Counted from the stretch's first letter, positions 8,594-16,994 are shown. The stretch is 50,951 nucleotides of DNA from Akkermansia sp. (GCA_017435365.1 JAFSFD010000015.1:1-50951), one strand, 5' to 3'. Notes: a model not told the origin generated them from the letters alone. Program-made: numbers and translations.

Positions 8594-8962
8594 ATGGAAA
8601 AGTACTCCCACCTTACCCGGAAAGCATGCGGCATCTGGTTGCTGGTGTTCTGCATGCTCTCCTTTCCCTGGGGACTGGTGTATGCTGCCCCGGTGCTGCT
8701 GGCGTATGCGGTGACGTGGCGCAAGGACTGGTGCAGCCAGGTGGGAGTGGCTGCCGGTTGTGTGTCGCTGCTGTTCACCGGGTATTTCCTGATACGCTTT
8801 GCCTGCTGGAAAGCAGCCGGAAATTACGATGCCCAGGAATCCATAGGCCTTGTGTTCCTGCTTTTCTACCAGACCGGCATCAGTCTGATAGCTATGGTGC
8901 TCACCTGGTGCTTCTGTGCGGGGTACCGCAATTTATCTGCTCCGTATGAAAAACGGCGTTGA
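8594..8962 (+). CDS. Small membrane protein, unknown function
   Basis: ATG 8594 gives 122 residues beginning MEKYSHLTRKACGIW. An in-frame ATG at 8534 would overlap the upstream gene by 50 bp and is not preferred. Three hydrophobic segments (about 10-40, 48-68, 85-112) fill most of the protein, and it ends with a basic tail (YEKRR). No motif points to a function. It closes the three-gene unit 7067-8962. Confidence 0.65.
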   Translation: MEKYSHLTRKACGIWLLVFCMLSFPWGLVYAAPVLLAYAVTWRKDWCSQVGVAAGCVSLLFTGYFLIRFACWKAAGNYDAQESIGLVFLLFYQTGISLIAMVLTWCFCAGYRNLSAPYEKRR

Positions 8963-9058
8963 AATATAGAGCCGCAGCAATAGCGACTCTACGACTTGGA
9001 ATACTTAATCTTGCAACCGGATATCCTCCATCACCGGCTGATAAATGGGAATTTGTGG

Positions 9059-9140
9059 GGGAACTCTGTCGGAGCACGGGACTTCAGTCCCGATTGGAAG
9101 CACCGTTATTTCGGGACTGAAGTCCCGTGCCCCGACAACG
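9059..9140. repeat. 82-bp BIME-like palindromic element, copy 1
   Basis: The core is a pair of inverted 19-bp arms at 9074-9092 and 9112-9130. Each arm is itself a small hairpin (CGGGACT-TC-AGTCCCG). The whole 82 bp is identical, in reverse orientation, to 46882-46963. It lies between the convergent ends of the genes at 8594-8962 and 9251-11821. The rest of 8963-9190 shows no gene. Confidence 0.85.
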
Positions 9141-9190
9141 CCCAATTCCGATTTGTCGGGCTCTGTACGCAAAAGTTGGGGCGCTTGTGC

Positions 9191-9228
9191 AAAAAAATCC
9201 CCGCCGCTCCGGAGTGGAGGGCGGGGAT
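9191..9228 (-). terminator. Rho-independent terminator of the GH36-like gene
   Basis: On the minus strand ATCCCCGCC pairs with GGCGGGGAT around an inner CTCCGGAG palindrome. A run of seven T follows (plus strand A run at 9191-9197). It starts 22 bp after the stop codon of the gene at 9251-11821. Confidence 0.8.
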
Positions 9229-9250
9229 GGGAAATACGGATTGTGCGTGA

Positions 9251-11821
9251 TTACTTGTCGGCCGGGGTGCCTTCCATCACGATAATTTCCATGGGTTCCA
9301 GCGAGATGCTGATGGGGGTATCCACATCCACGGCCTTGTCCATGATACCGCTGAGCACGCGCTGGTCTGCGAAGGAGCTGCGCAGGATGATGGCGCCGGT
9401 CACATCGGGCGGCACGTCAAGCATCTGGCGCAGGGTGGTATTCAGCGTCTTGGGCTTGGCGGAGGAGTTGCGCAGGGTCAGGGTGCATTTGGTGGGAGAC
9501 CAGGCAGCCCAGCCGTAGATGTCGCCATCCTTCTTGGCTTTGTCCCAGGGATTGCCGCCGACCCAGTGGGTATCGGCCAGCACATCGGCGTTGCGGCGAA
9601 CCCAGGCAATGCACTTGGCGAGTTCATCCCAGAGCACGCCGCCATCCTTGTTCAGGATATCGGAATCGGCGTAGATTTCCTGGAGACTGGAACCGCAGGC
9701 AAAGGCAGTGCGCATTTCCTTGATGCAGTTGGCGGGGTCCTGGCTCATGACGCGGGGCGGGCCATTTTTGGTGATGATGGTGCCGTGAATCATGACGGAG
9801 TTGATGGGGAAGAGCGGGGCACCCTCCACGAATACCTCGTGCACGAGGCGGTCGCGGTAGGTAATCCACTTGTCACGGGCATCGCCCATGTTGCCCATCT
9901 GGTCGAAGTCGTTCTCCTGGCGCCACACGCAATCCGAGTGGAAGAACCAGAACGGGCTGGCCCAGGTGCCCACCGTGGTGTTCAGGTAGATATCCGGGCG
10001 AGCTTTGCGCAGGGCAGCGAGCACGTTGAGAATACCCTCACTGTCCTCCAGTGCACCGGGGCCCTTGGCGTGGAACTTGGTGGAGATGCCGTCGAACTTG
10101 AAGTAGCGCATGTCATAGCGCTTCACCATGTCCGAGCAGCGGCCTACGAAGGCGTTGAAGTACTCCGGGTTGGAGAGCTCGAAGTTGGCAATGCGGTTGT
10201 TGGGGTGCGTCTTGTTCCAGTAGCCGATACGCATGCTCTTGGCGGCGCCGTAACCACCCACCGGGCCGAGCCAGGTGCCTATGCCGCAATCCATGCTGGT
10301 GGCTACCTCGTTCAGCTTGGTGAAGCCGTTCGGGAAGCCGATGTGGAAGTCCCACAGGCTGTTGAAATCATCCCATCCGTCATCGAGGATGTAGGCATCC
10401 AGCTTGGTCTTGCGCTTCTCAAAGAGTTCTTTCTTCCAGGTGTTGAGGATGTTCAGGGAAAGCTCTTCATTGCTGCGCTTTTTCGGGTCGGCTTCGAAAT
10501 TGCGGGTAATGCCTACTTCGTACCAGTCGTTGTAGTGCACGAAAGGACGATAGGGAACCGCCCTCTCGCGCTCAATGTAGCGCAGGAAGGAACGGCGCTG
10601 CTGCCCGGGGCGGAAGAGACCGATGACGGAGTTCACCTGCCAGGGGAATTCCTGGGTCAGGTTGGTCTTGCGAACCCAGGTGCCGCGCACCATATCCTCC
10701 GGAACGGGGGCCGAGGTTTCCTCCGGGTTGCCCATGGCGAGGGAGAGGGAGATGCGGCCGCTGCTGGTGATAGGTTCGGTCTTCTTTTCGACCCAGTAAC
10801 GCAGGTGGTAGGTGCCGGCCACCGGAACAACCATGCGGTACTCTGCATTCTGCGATTTGTGGCCTGTGTAGCCGGGGTGGATATCCTCTGCAATAACCTG
10901 GCCGGCAGTGGTGACCAGCTGCACGCCCACCATGTTCAGGCGGTGGTTGCCGCGCTCATACTCAAAGTCAATGACGAGCTCGCCGGGTTCCTGGAAATTG
11001 ACCGGGCCTTCTGCTACGGCCAGGTCGCGAAGCACGGGCCCATTCTGGGCGCTGTACTTAGTGCCGTAGACGGGAATGAAGCTTTCCGGCACGTTGAAGG
11101 CACTGCCGAACATGCCCGGGGTCCAGGTTTCAGGGGACCATGTGTCTTCCTGAGCGGCGCCATGCTGGCCGACCGTCATCACGGACATGGGGGTTTCCAG
11201 ACCCATGAAGAGCTTGTCGGTGACAGCCACCGTGCCGTGCGTCGTGTTGCCGGAGATGGAGGGGATGCCGCCTGCATCTGTGGGCACAACCTGAAGAGCG
11301 GTGATGCTGGCGAAGGGTACCGGTTTTTCGCTGGCTTTCAGCGTGAATTCCTGGCGCAGGTAGTGGGAGTTTTCGCGCAGAACAGCTTTCCACTCAATGC
11401 TGAATGAGTCATCCGGCGCGGTGAAGGTGGAGGTGATGGCCTGGCCCGGCAGCTGAGCGGAAACGCGAAGCGCAGACTTATCCGGGGTGAGTTCCACCAG
11501 CTCGGGCTTGGTGGCCTTCATATCGGTAGAGCTCATCTGCCGGCCATCCGCCAGGGTCAGGGTGAATACCGGGCCGCCGCTCTGCAGGAGTTCCGTGCCA
11601 TCCGGGCCTTTCAGCCCGCCGAACTGCACGCCCCCGTCCTTCCACAGAAATGTGGCACTGAGAAGCTTATTGTTGAGCGTGCAGGAATCATCGCTCTGCG
11701 TAGCCTGGGCTTTTCCTGCCGGGTGTTTTGAAGATTGATTATCACAACTCGCCAGCGTCACACCGACGCTGACTGTGGCGAGTGCTGCCAGTATAGAGTG
11801 GAGAAATATGTTTTTTCGCAT
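9251..11821 (-). CDS. GH36/melibiase-like glycoside hydrolase lipoprotein
   Basis: The 856-residue protein has a signal peptide with lipobox LASC near residue 25, so it is an anchored lipoprotein. A beta-rich N-terminal region (about 45-380) precedes a TIM-barrel-like catalytic part: AYILDDGWDDF, then MRYFKFDG with the putative nucleophile D577. A beta-sandwich closes the protein. The Lys-x-Asp strand motif is typical of clan GH-D alpha-galactosidases. The exact family and the second acid are not certain; it could instead be a GH31-like or unclassified enzyme. A role in removing sugars from host glycans fits the other glycosidases in the window. Its promoter overlaps the 3' end of the upstream alcohol dehydrogenase gene. 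Confidence 0.75.
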   Translation of the reverse strand: MRKNIFLHSILAALATVSVGVTLASCDNQSSKHPAGKAQATQSDDSCTLNNKLLSATFLWKDGGVQFGGLKGPDGTELLQSGGPVFTLTLADGRQMSSTDMKATKPELVELTPDKSALRVSAQLPGQAITSTFTAPDDSFSIEWKAVLRENSHYLRQEFTLKASEKPVPFASITALQVVPTDAGGIPSISGNTTHGTVAVTDKLFMGLETPMSVMTVGQHGAAQEDTWSPETWTPGMFGSAFNVPESFIPVYGTKYSAQNGPVLRDLAVAEGPVNFQEPGELVIDFEYERGNHRLNMVGVQLVTTAGQVIAEDIHPGYTGHKSQNAEYRMVVPVAGTYHLRYWVEKKTEPITSSGRISLSLAMGNPEETSAPVPEDMVRGTWVRKTNLTQEFPWQVNSVIGLFRPGQQRRSFLRYIERERAVPYRPFVHYNDWYEVGITRNFEADPKKRSNEELSLNILNTWKKELFEKRKTKLDAYILDDGWDDFNSLWDFHIGFPNGFTKLNEVATSMDCGIGTWLGPVGGYGAAKSMRIGYWNKTHPNNRIANFELSNPEYFNAFVGRCSDMVKRYDMRYFKFDGISTKFHAKGPGALEDSEGILNVLAALRKARPDIYLNTTVGTWASPFWFFHSDCVWRQENDFDQMGNMGDARDKWITYRDRLVHEVFVEGAPLFPINSVMIHGTIITKNGPPRVMSQDPANCIKEMRTAFACGSSLQEIYADSDILNKDGGVLWDELAKCIAWVRRNADVLADTHWVGGNPWDKAKKDGDIYGWAAWSPTKCTLTLRNSSAKPKTLNTTLRQMLDVPPDVTGAIILRSSFADQRVLSGIMDKAVDVDTPISISLEPMEIIVMEGTPADK

Positions 11822-11852
11822 GATATTTCAGTAACACTTGGTACCGTTTCGG

Positions 11853-11881
11853 AGTCTACCATAATTTATGAGCGTGGGCAA
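11853..11881 (-). promoter_or_regulatory. Promoter of the GH36-like gene
   Basis: Minus strand: TTGCCC (11876-11881), a 17-bp spacer ending in TGG, then TAGACT (11853-11858). The leader to the ATG at 11821 is about 24 nt. The -35 half lies inside the last codons of the dehydrogenase gene. Confidence 0.6.
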
Positions 11882-13083
11882 GCGGGAATTTCTGTGGCGC
11901 TGCGGTATACTTCAGTGGCTTCCTCTGCCGTGAGACGGTGGATACCGGGCAGGGTGGGGATAGCGGCTCCGCCACCGTAGACCTTGCAGGCAGCATGGGC
12001 CATGCCGGCAAAATCGGCATCGGAAGGAATGCCTAATTCCTGCATGTTCTGCGGCAGCCCCAGTTCCTGATACCAGACACGAAGGCGCCGGATACCTTCC
12101 ATCACGACCATTTCCATATCACGGTGCGGGGCAACCCCCATCACGTTGGTTGCCCATTGGGCAAAGATGCCGGGATTGTAGCGCCACACGGCTTTCATAT
12201 ATGCCGGAACCACAACAGCGAGCCCGCCGCCATGCGGAACATCATAGACAGCGCTGAGCTCGTGCTCCAGCGCGTGGCAGGCCCAGCTTTGCTCGCGCCC
12301 CAGTCCCAGCAGGTCGTTGTGCGCCACGGTGCCGCAGAGGGCGAGCTGCCCCCAGGCATCCACATCCTGCAAATCAGTGTTGAGCTTCCGGGATTCGTGC
12401 ATGATGGTGCGCATGGTGGCTTCGGCCAGGGCATCGGTCAGGTCGGTATGCTGCGTGTTGGTAAAATAGCGCTCAAAGATGTGGCACATCATGTCGCAGG
12501 CTCCGTAGGCCATCTGCTCGCGGGGCAGGGTGAGGAAGAGGGTGGGATCCACCACGCTGAGCACTGGGCGCAGCCCCATGTGCCTGAATCCGAGTTTGCG
12601 GCCGGTAGCTTCATCGCTCAGCACACTGTTCGGGCTGTTTTCGCTGCCGGCGGCAGGCAGGGTGAGCACAGTGGCCACGGGCAGGGGGCCGTGCTCCGGA
12701 ATCGAGCCTTTTCGGGAATAGAGTTCCCACACGTCGCATGAGTTCGGCACGCCCACGGCAATGCCCTTAGCGGAATCAATCACGCTGCCGCCACCGACAG
12801 CCAGGACAAGCCCCACGCCTTCCCTGCGGCAGAGCTCAATACCGGTGCGCACCAGGGTGACACTGGGATTCGGTTTTACCCCGCCCAGCTCCACAAATTC
12901 AATGCCGGCTTCCTGCAAGGCCTGCTGGACCGTGGCCAGCAGACCGCTGCGGATGCAGCTGCTGCCGCCGTAATGCAGCAGCACCTTGCCCGGGGCGTGG
13001 GGCTTCAGCAGTGTTCCGATGTTCCGGTGTTCACCGGGGCCGTAGACGTATTGGGTGGCATTGCGGTAATTGAAATTCAGCAT
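11866..13083 (-). CDS. Iron-dependent alcohol dehydrogenase, butanol dehydrogenase type
   Basis: This 405-residue cytoplasmic enzyme belongs to the group III (iron-containing) alcohol dehydrogenases, which interconvert alcohols and aldehydes with NAD(P)H. The nucleotide loop is AVGGGSVIDSAK (about 95-106). The metal ligands of the family are present with the right spacing: D197, H201, H270 and H284 (DMMCH, CHALEHE, DVPHGGG). The sequence resembles BdhA/YqhD-type, NADPH-preferring enzymes more than AdhE. ATG 13083 lies 6 bp after a -10 box, so the mRNA is probably leaderless. It is divergent from the polysaccharide deacetylase operon. Its substrate cannot be read from the sequence. Confidence 0.9.
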   Translation of the reverse strand: MLNFNYRNATQYVYGPGEHRNIGTLLKPHAPGKVLLHYGGSSCIRSGLLATVQQALQEAGIEFVELGGVKPNPSVTLVRTGIELCRREGVGLVLAVGGGSVIDSAKGIAVGVPNSCDVWELYSRKGSIPEHGPLPVATVLTLPAAGSENSPNSVLSDEATGRKLGFRHMGLRPVLSVVDPTLFLTLPREQMAYGACDMMCHIFERYFTNTQHTDLTDALAEATMRTIMHESRKLNTDLQDVDAWGQLALCGTVAHNDLLGLGREQSWACHALEHELSAVYDVPHGGGLAVVVPAYMKAVWRYNPGIFAQWATNVMGVAPHRDMEMVVMEGIRRLRVWYQELGLPQNMQELGIPSDADFAGMAHAACKVYGGGAAIPTLPGIHRLTAEEATEVYRSATEIPACPRS

Positions 13084-13089
13084 GTCTCC

Positions 13090-13118
13090 ACTCTAGCACG
13101 GCCGGGCGGCTGTGTCGA
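13090..13118 (-). promoter_or_regulatory. Promoter of alcohol dehydrogenase gene, leaderless type
   Basis: Minus strand: TCGACA (13113-13118), a 17-bp spacer ending in TGC, TAGAGT (13090-13095), then 6 bp to the ATG. Confidence 0.55.
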
Positions 13119-13140
13119 TGCAAAATGACGCTATATGGGG

Positions 13141-13169
13141 TTGCTAATTGTGCGCCCCGGCGGTACAAT
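13141..13169 (+). promoter_or_regulatory. Promoter of the deacetylase-cobA/hemD-hemA operon
   Basis: TTGCTA (13141-13146), 17 bp, TACAAT (13164-13169). Transcription should start near 13176, a few bases before the ATG codons at 13183 and 13189. This rules out the in-frame ATG at 13135. Confidence 0.6.
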
Positions 13170-13188
13170 GGTTCGACATTTCATGCGC

Positions 13189-14322
13189 ATGAAGATTGTA
13201 CAACATTTAGCTTGCTCCCTTGTCCTTGTTGGCTTGTTTGCCTGTAATCAGCAGAGTCAGAATGCGGTTGAACCGACAGTCACGCCTGAGGTCAAGCCGG
13301 TGGAACCTGTTGTGAAACCGGCTCAGCCGAAGCCTCCCGTCAAGCCGGTCAAGCCTGTTAAGCCGTCCGCTCCCGTAAAGCCCGTTGCTCCCGCAGCCCC
13401 TGCTGAGCCTGCTCCCGGCCAGGCCGGCATCACCGCAGCTCCGGAACTCCCGGTAGTCGCAGAACCGGTGAAACTCAAGCCGCTGGGTAAGCGCGTGTCC
13501 CACGTGCCCATGAAGGGGATGTATGTGGCGCTTACCTTCGATGATGGCCCGCATCCCTCGCTTACCAACAAGGCCCTGGAGATTCTGAATCGCCATGGTG
13601 CCAAGGGTACCTTCTTCGTGCTTGGTCAGAATGTGGCCCGGTACAAGTCTGTTGTGTCAGCGGCGGCCGCCGGTGGCCATGAAATCGGTGTTCACACCTG
13701 GAGCCACATTAAGATGAACTCCAGCTCCCGCGCCAAGGTGGACAGCGAAATCAGCCGCACTCAGAATCTGATTGGCAGTGTGACCGGGGTGGCTCCCCGC
13801 GTGATGCGCCCGCCCTACGGTGCGACGAACAAGACGCTGGTGGACCACATGTTCAACCGATATGGCATGGCTTCCATCCTGTGGGATGTCGATACCGTGG
13901 ACTGGCGTAAGCCAGGGGTCAGCAAGGTTATCAACACTGCGGTGACAAAGGCAAAACCCGGTTCCATCATCCTGGTGCATGATATTCATGCCTCCACCAT
14001 TGATGCACTGGAGGGTATTGTAACTGGTCTTCAGGCCCGTGGCTTCAAGCTTGTGACGGTATCTGAACTCATGGCTATCGGCAAGCGCGAGGCTGAGGCT
14101 GCCGCTGCGACTGAAACTCCTGTAATGCCGGAACCTGCTGCGCCCGCAGCAACGCCGGAGCCCGTTGCTCCTGCTGAGCCCGCGCCCGCCGAACCTGCCC
14201 CTGAGGCAGTGCAGCCCGAACCGGCTGCTCCGGTGGTTGTTCCCGATGACGTTGACTCGCATGCATCCAGTGATGATGAAACTCCGCTGGATCTGGAATC
14301 TCTCGACCTGAATGAGTTATGA
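13189..14322 (+). CDS. Polysaccharide deacetylase family lipoprotein
   Basis: From ATG 13189 the protein has 377 residues. The leader MKIVQHLACSLVLVGLFAC gives a lipobox at LFAC. A Pro/Lys/Val-rich spacer (PVKPVKPVKP) joins it to a NodB-homology domain: LTFDDGPHPS, HEIGVHTWSH, RPPYGATN, WDVDTVDW and ILVHDIH, which hold the metal-binding Asp/His residues and catalytic base. The C-terminal 90 residues are an Ala/Pro/Glu-rich, probably disordered tail. Enzymes of this family remove N-acetyl groups from peptidoglycan, chitin oligomers or other polysaccharides; which one is not shown. The stop overlaps the next ATG (ATGA), so it is coupled to cobA-hemD. Confidence 0.9.
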   Translation: MKIVQHLACSLVLVGLFACNQQSQNAVEPTVTPEVKPVEPVVKPAQPKPPVKPVKPVKPSAPVKPVAPAAPAEPAPGQAGITAAPELPVVAEPVKLKPLGKRVSHVPMKGMYVALTFDDGPHPSLTNKALEILNRHGAKGTFFVLGQNVARYKSVVSAAAAGGHEIGVHTWSHIKMNSSSRAKVDSEISRTQNLIGSVTGVAPRVMRPPYGATNKTLVDHMFNRYGMASILWDVDTVDWRKPGVSKVINTAVTKAKPGSIILVHDIHASTIDALEGIVTGLQARGFKLVTVSELMAIGKREAEAAAATETPVMPEPAAPAATPEPVAPAEPAPAEPAPEAVQPEPAAPVVVPDDVDSHASSDDETPLDLESLDLNEL

Positions 14323-15845
14323 GTAAGATTGTGAATAAGGGAACTGTTTACCTGATTGGCGCCGGCCCCGGCGACCCAGGGCTGATGACTCTGAAGGGAC
14401 GGGATTTGATAGCCCAGGCGGATTGCCTCGTTTATGATGCATTGGCGTCCCCGGCCATGCTCGCCTGGCTTAAACCCGGGTGTGTGAAAATATATGTGGG
14501 TAAGCGCGCCGGTGACCATGCGCTGCCGCAGGACGAGATAAATGCCCTGCTGGTGAAATGCGCTTCGCAGTACGACTGCACGGTGCGCCTCAAAGGCGGC
14601 GATCCCTACGTATTCGGTCGTGGGGGCGAGGAAGCCATGGCTCTGCAAGCTGCCGGGGTTCGCTTTGAAGTGGTGCCGGGAGTCAGCTCCGCCATAGCGG
14701 GGCCCGCTTATGCCGGTATTCCGGTGACTCACCGCGATTGCTGCACGCAATTCACCGTGTTCACCGGGCACGAAGGTGCTCACAAGGCTGAAAGCACGCT
14801 TGATATCCCCGGAATCGCTGCGGCGAAAGGCACGAAAGTGATGCTGATGGGCATGAGCCGCCTGCGTGAGACCATGAATGCCCTGGTGGAAGCCGGGCAG
14901 GGGGCAGATGTTCCTGCTGCTGCGGTGCAATGGGCAGCCACCGGGCGCCAGAAGAGCGTGACGGCCACTGTCGGAACCCTGGCGGATGCCGTGGCAGATG
15001 CCGGTATTTCCTCGCCCGCCGTGGTTGTCATCGGTGAGGTGGTGGCCCTGGCTCCGATGCTGGACTGGCGCAGCAAGCTGCCGCTTTACGGTAAGCGCGT
15101 GGTGGTAACCCGCACACGCGAGCAGGCGAGCGAATTGAGCAGCAAACTGGAGCAGCTGGGGGCAGACGTCATTGAACTACCGACGATTCGCATAGCTGAC
15201 CCGACCGATAAACGCGACTTTGCCGAGTCTGTGGTCGATGCTCCGCACTACGACTGGTTGATTTTCTCCAGCCCGAATGGGGTGCGCCGCTTCTTCCAGG
15301 CATTCTTTGCCGTCTACGAGGATATCCGTGAGATTGGCGGAGCGCGCATCGCGGCGGTAGGCCCCGGCACGGCAGCTGAGCTCAAGAAATATGGCCTGAT
15401 GGTGGATGTGATGCCGCAGAAAGCTGTGGCTGAGGAACTGATAGCCGAGTTTGACCGCAAGGGGGATGAGTTCGGCGGCGTAGCAAATGTCACCATGCTC
15501 TGGGTGCATGGTGAGCAGGCCCGCCGCGTCATTTACGATGAGCTCATGAAACGACAGGCCATAGTGGATGAATGTGTGGCATATAATACGGTGCCCGAGA
15601 CGGAGGATACAGCCGGTGCCCAGACCCGCCTGCGCGAGGAGGGGGCTGATATCATTACCTTTACCAGCAGCAGCACGGTGCGCCAATTCATGGCTCTGAA
15701 TCTGCCGCTTCCACGCGGGTGCCGCATTGCCAGTATCGGTCCGGTGACCACGGCTACCCTGGCGGAGTTCGGCCTCAAGCCGGATATCGAGGCCGAAATG
15801 CACACGATACCCAGCCTGGTTGCGGCGGTGCAGAAGTTGAAGTGA
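14319..15845 (+). CDS. Fused uroporphyrinogen-III C-methyltransferase and uroporphyrinogen-III synthase
   Basis: The 508-residue protein joins two tetrapyrrole enzymes. Residues about 9-245 are a SAM-dependent methyltransferase of the CobA/SUMT type: GAGPGDPGLMTLKG, RLKGGDPYVFGRGGEE, VPGVSSA and PVTHRD. Residues about 258-508 are a HemD-like domain (GKRVVVTRTREQASEL, FSSPNGVRRFF, FTSSSTVRQF) that closes and flips ring D to make uroporphyrinogen III. The order methyltransferase-synthase would make uroporphyrinogen III and direct it to precorrin-2, siroheme or cobalamin. Similar fusions are known in several phyla. It sits between the deacetylase gene and hemA; no hemC is in the window. Confidence 0.93.
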   Translation: MSKIVNKGTVYLIGAGPGDPGLMTLKGRDLIAQADCLVYDALASPAMLAWLKPGCVKIYVGKRAGDHALPQDEINALLVKCASQYDCTVRLKGGDPYVFGRGGEEAMALQAAGVRFEVVPGVSSAIAGPAYAGIPVTHRDCCTQFTVFTGHEGAHKAESTLDIPGIAAAKGTKVMLMGMSRLRETMNALVEAGQGADVPAAAVQWAATGRQKSVTATVGTLADAVADAGISSPAVVVIGEVVALAPMLDWRSKLPLYGKRVVVTRTREQASELSSKLEQLGADVIELPTIRIADPTDKRDFAESVVDAPHYDWLIFSSPNGVRRFFQAFFAVYEDIREIGGARIAAVGPGTAAELKKYGLMVDVMPQKAVAEELIAEFDRKGDEFGGVANVTMLWVHGEQARRVIYDELMKRQAIVDECVAYNTVPETEDTAGAQTRLREEGADIITFTSSSTVRQFMALNLPLPRGCRIASIGPVTTATLAEFGLKPDIEAEMHTIPSLVAAVQKLK

Positions 15846-15850
15846 GTTCC

Positions 15851-16900
15851 ATGAGTTCAGAGCCGCAGATGTATTGCCTGGGGGTGAATTATCGCAGCTG
15901 CCCTGTGGCGGTGCGTGAGCAGTTCGCTGTGGGTAAATCGCGCCTGCCGGAGGTGAACCGCGCTCTCGCCTCGCTTCCGGGGGTGGAGGAGTGCGTGTTG
16001 CTCTCCACCTGCAACCGCATGGAGATATACTTCTGGAGCCCTGATGCGGAATTGGCCTCGGCGGGCATATTGAAGTATTTTCTGGGGAATTCGCCGGATT
16101 CTGCGACACGACGTCAGCTTTTTTATCACCATTGCGGCACGGATGCGTTGTTTCACCTGGCAGCGGTGGCTTCCGGTCTGGATTCCATGGTGGTCGGTGA
16201 AACCGAGATATTCGGTCAGTTGAAAGATGCCTACCGCGTGGCACTGGAGTGCGGCGTGACGGGTGGATTCTCCAACAGAACCTTCCAGCACGTCTTCACT
16301 ATCGGTAAAAAGGTGCGCAGCTCATCCCACATTACCAGCGGCCCCACCTCAGTGGGGGCTGCCTCTGTGCAGATGGCTCAGGAGATTCTGGGGGAGCTGG
16401 CCGGCTCCAATGTGCTGGTGGTAGGTGCCGGGGAAGTGGCCCGCACCACGGCGCAGAGCCTGCGCTCCCGCGGTGCTGAGAGTATTTTCGTGGCAAACCG
16501 TTCGTATGACCGCGCCGTGGAGCTGGCCGGGCAGGTGGGGGGACGGGTCATTCGTTTTGCAGAGTGGATTCCGTATCTGGAGAATATAGACATCGTCATT
16601 GTGTCCACCGCTTCGCCGGTCTATGTTGTGTCTCCCCCTGTGCTGGAACAGGTGCAGCAAACACGTAAGCGGCCGCTGTTCCTTATCGATTTATCCGTTC
16701 CCCGGAACGTGGATCCTGCCTGCGGGCTGGTCGATGATGTCTATGTGTACGATATGGACGCCATGGAGAAGATGACGGCAGAAACCCGGCTTCATCGGGC
16801 CGGTGAAATTTCTGCTTGCGAGCAGATGATTCGTCATTGGGTGCGGGAAAGTGCGGATTTGCTGTTGAAAAAGCGCGTGTTTGTGCGTACTGATGTGTGA
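15851..16900 (+). CDS. hemA: Glutamyl-tRNA reductase, short form
   Basis: HemA reduces glutamyl-tRNA to glutamate-1-semialdehyde, the first committed step of the C5 tetrapyrrole pathway. The catalytic Cys lies in LLSTCNRMEIY (C54), the conserved GLDSMVVGETEIFGQLKDAY follows, and the NADPH domain has VVGAGEVARTTAQ. The protein has 349 residues against about 420 in E. coli and stops soon after the conserved IDLSVPRNVDP and YDMDAM segments. Most of the C-terminal dimerisation domain is therefore missing. ATG 15851, 5 bp after the cobA-hemD stop, is chosen; the frame is open further upstream but inside that gene. Confidence 0.93.
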   Translation: MSSEPQMYCLGVNYRSCPVAVREQFAVGKSRLPEVNRALASLPGVEECVLLSTCNRMEIYFWSPDAELASAGILKYFLGNSPDSATRRQLFYHHCGTDALFHLAAVASGLDSMVVGETEIFGQLKDAYRVALECGVTGGFSNRTFQHVFTIGKKVRSSSHITSGPTSVGAASVQMAQEILGELAGSNVLVVGAGEVARTTAQSLRSRGAESIFVANRSYDRAVELAGQVGGRVIRFAEWIPYLENIDIVIVSTASPVYVVSPPVLEQVQQTRKRPLFLIDLSVPRNVDPACGLVDDVYVYDMDAMEKMTAETRLHRAGEISACEQMIRHWVRESADLLLKKRVFVRTDV

Positions 16901-16908
16901 ATACGTAG

Positions 16909-16925
16909 AAAAATCGGATTTTTTT
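16909..16925 (+). terminator. Weak AT-rich terminator after hemA
   Basis: AAAAAT-CGG-ATTTTT followed by TT, 8 bp past the hemA stop. The stem is short and AT-only apart from the loop, so terminator function is doubtful. Confidence 0.3.
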
Positions 16926-16933
16926 CAACAAAA

Positions 16934-16965
16934 TTGAACGCGTTCCCAAATTGTTTGTCTACACT
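16934..16965 (+). promoter_or_regulatory. Putative promoter with GAACGCGTTC palindrome
   Basis: TACACT (16960-16965) is a plausible -10, but the TTG-type box TTGAAC (16934-16939) is 20 bp away, longer than usual. The 10-bp palindrome GAACGCGTTC (16936-16945) overlaps it and could be an operator. Confidence 0.35.
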
Positions 16966-16994
16966 CTATCTCAGCGAACCGTTATTCTGTGTTT

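Noticed and set aside
9566..11407. 613-codon open frame antisense to the GH36-like gene
   Set aside because: Low-complexity shadow translation with no domain. The minus-strand protein has a lipobox and glycosidase motifs.
13135..13188. ATG at 13135 as the start of the deacetylase
   Set aside because: It precedes the -35/-10 pair at 13141-13169, and only the later start gives a proper lipoprotein signal.
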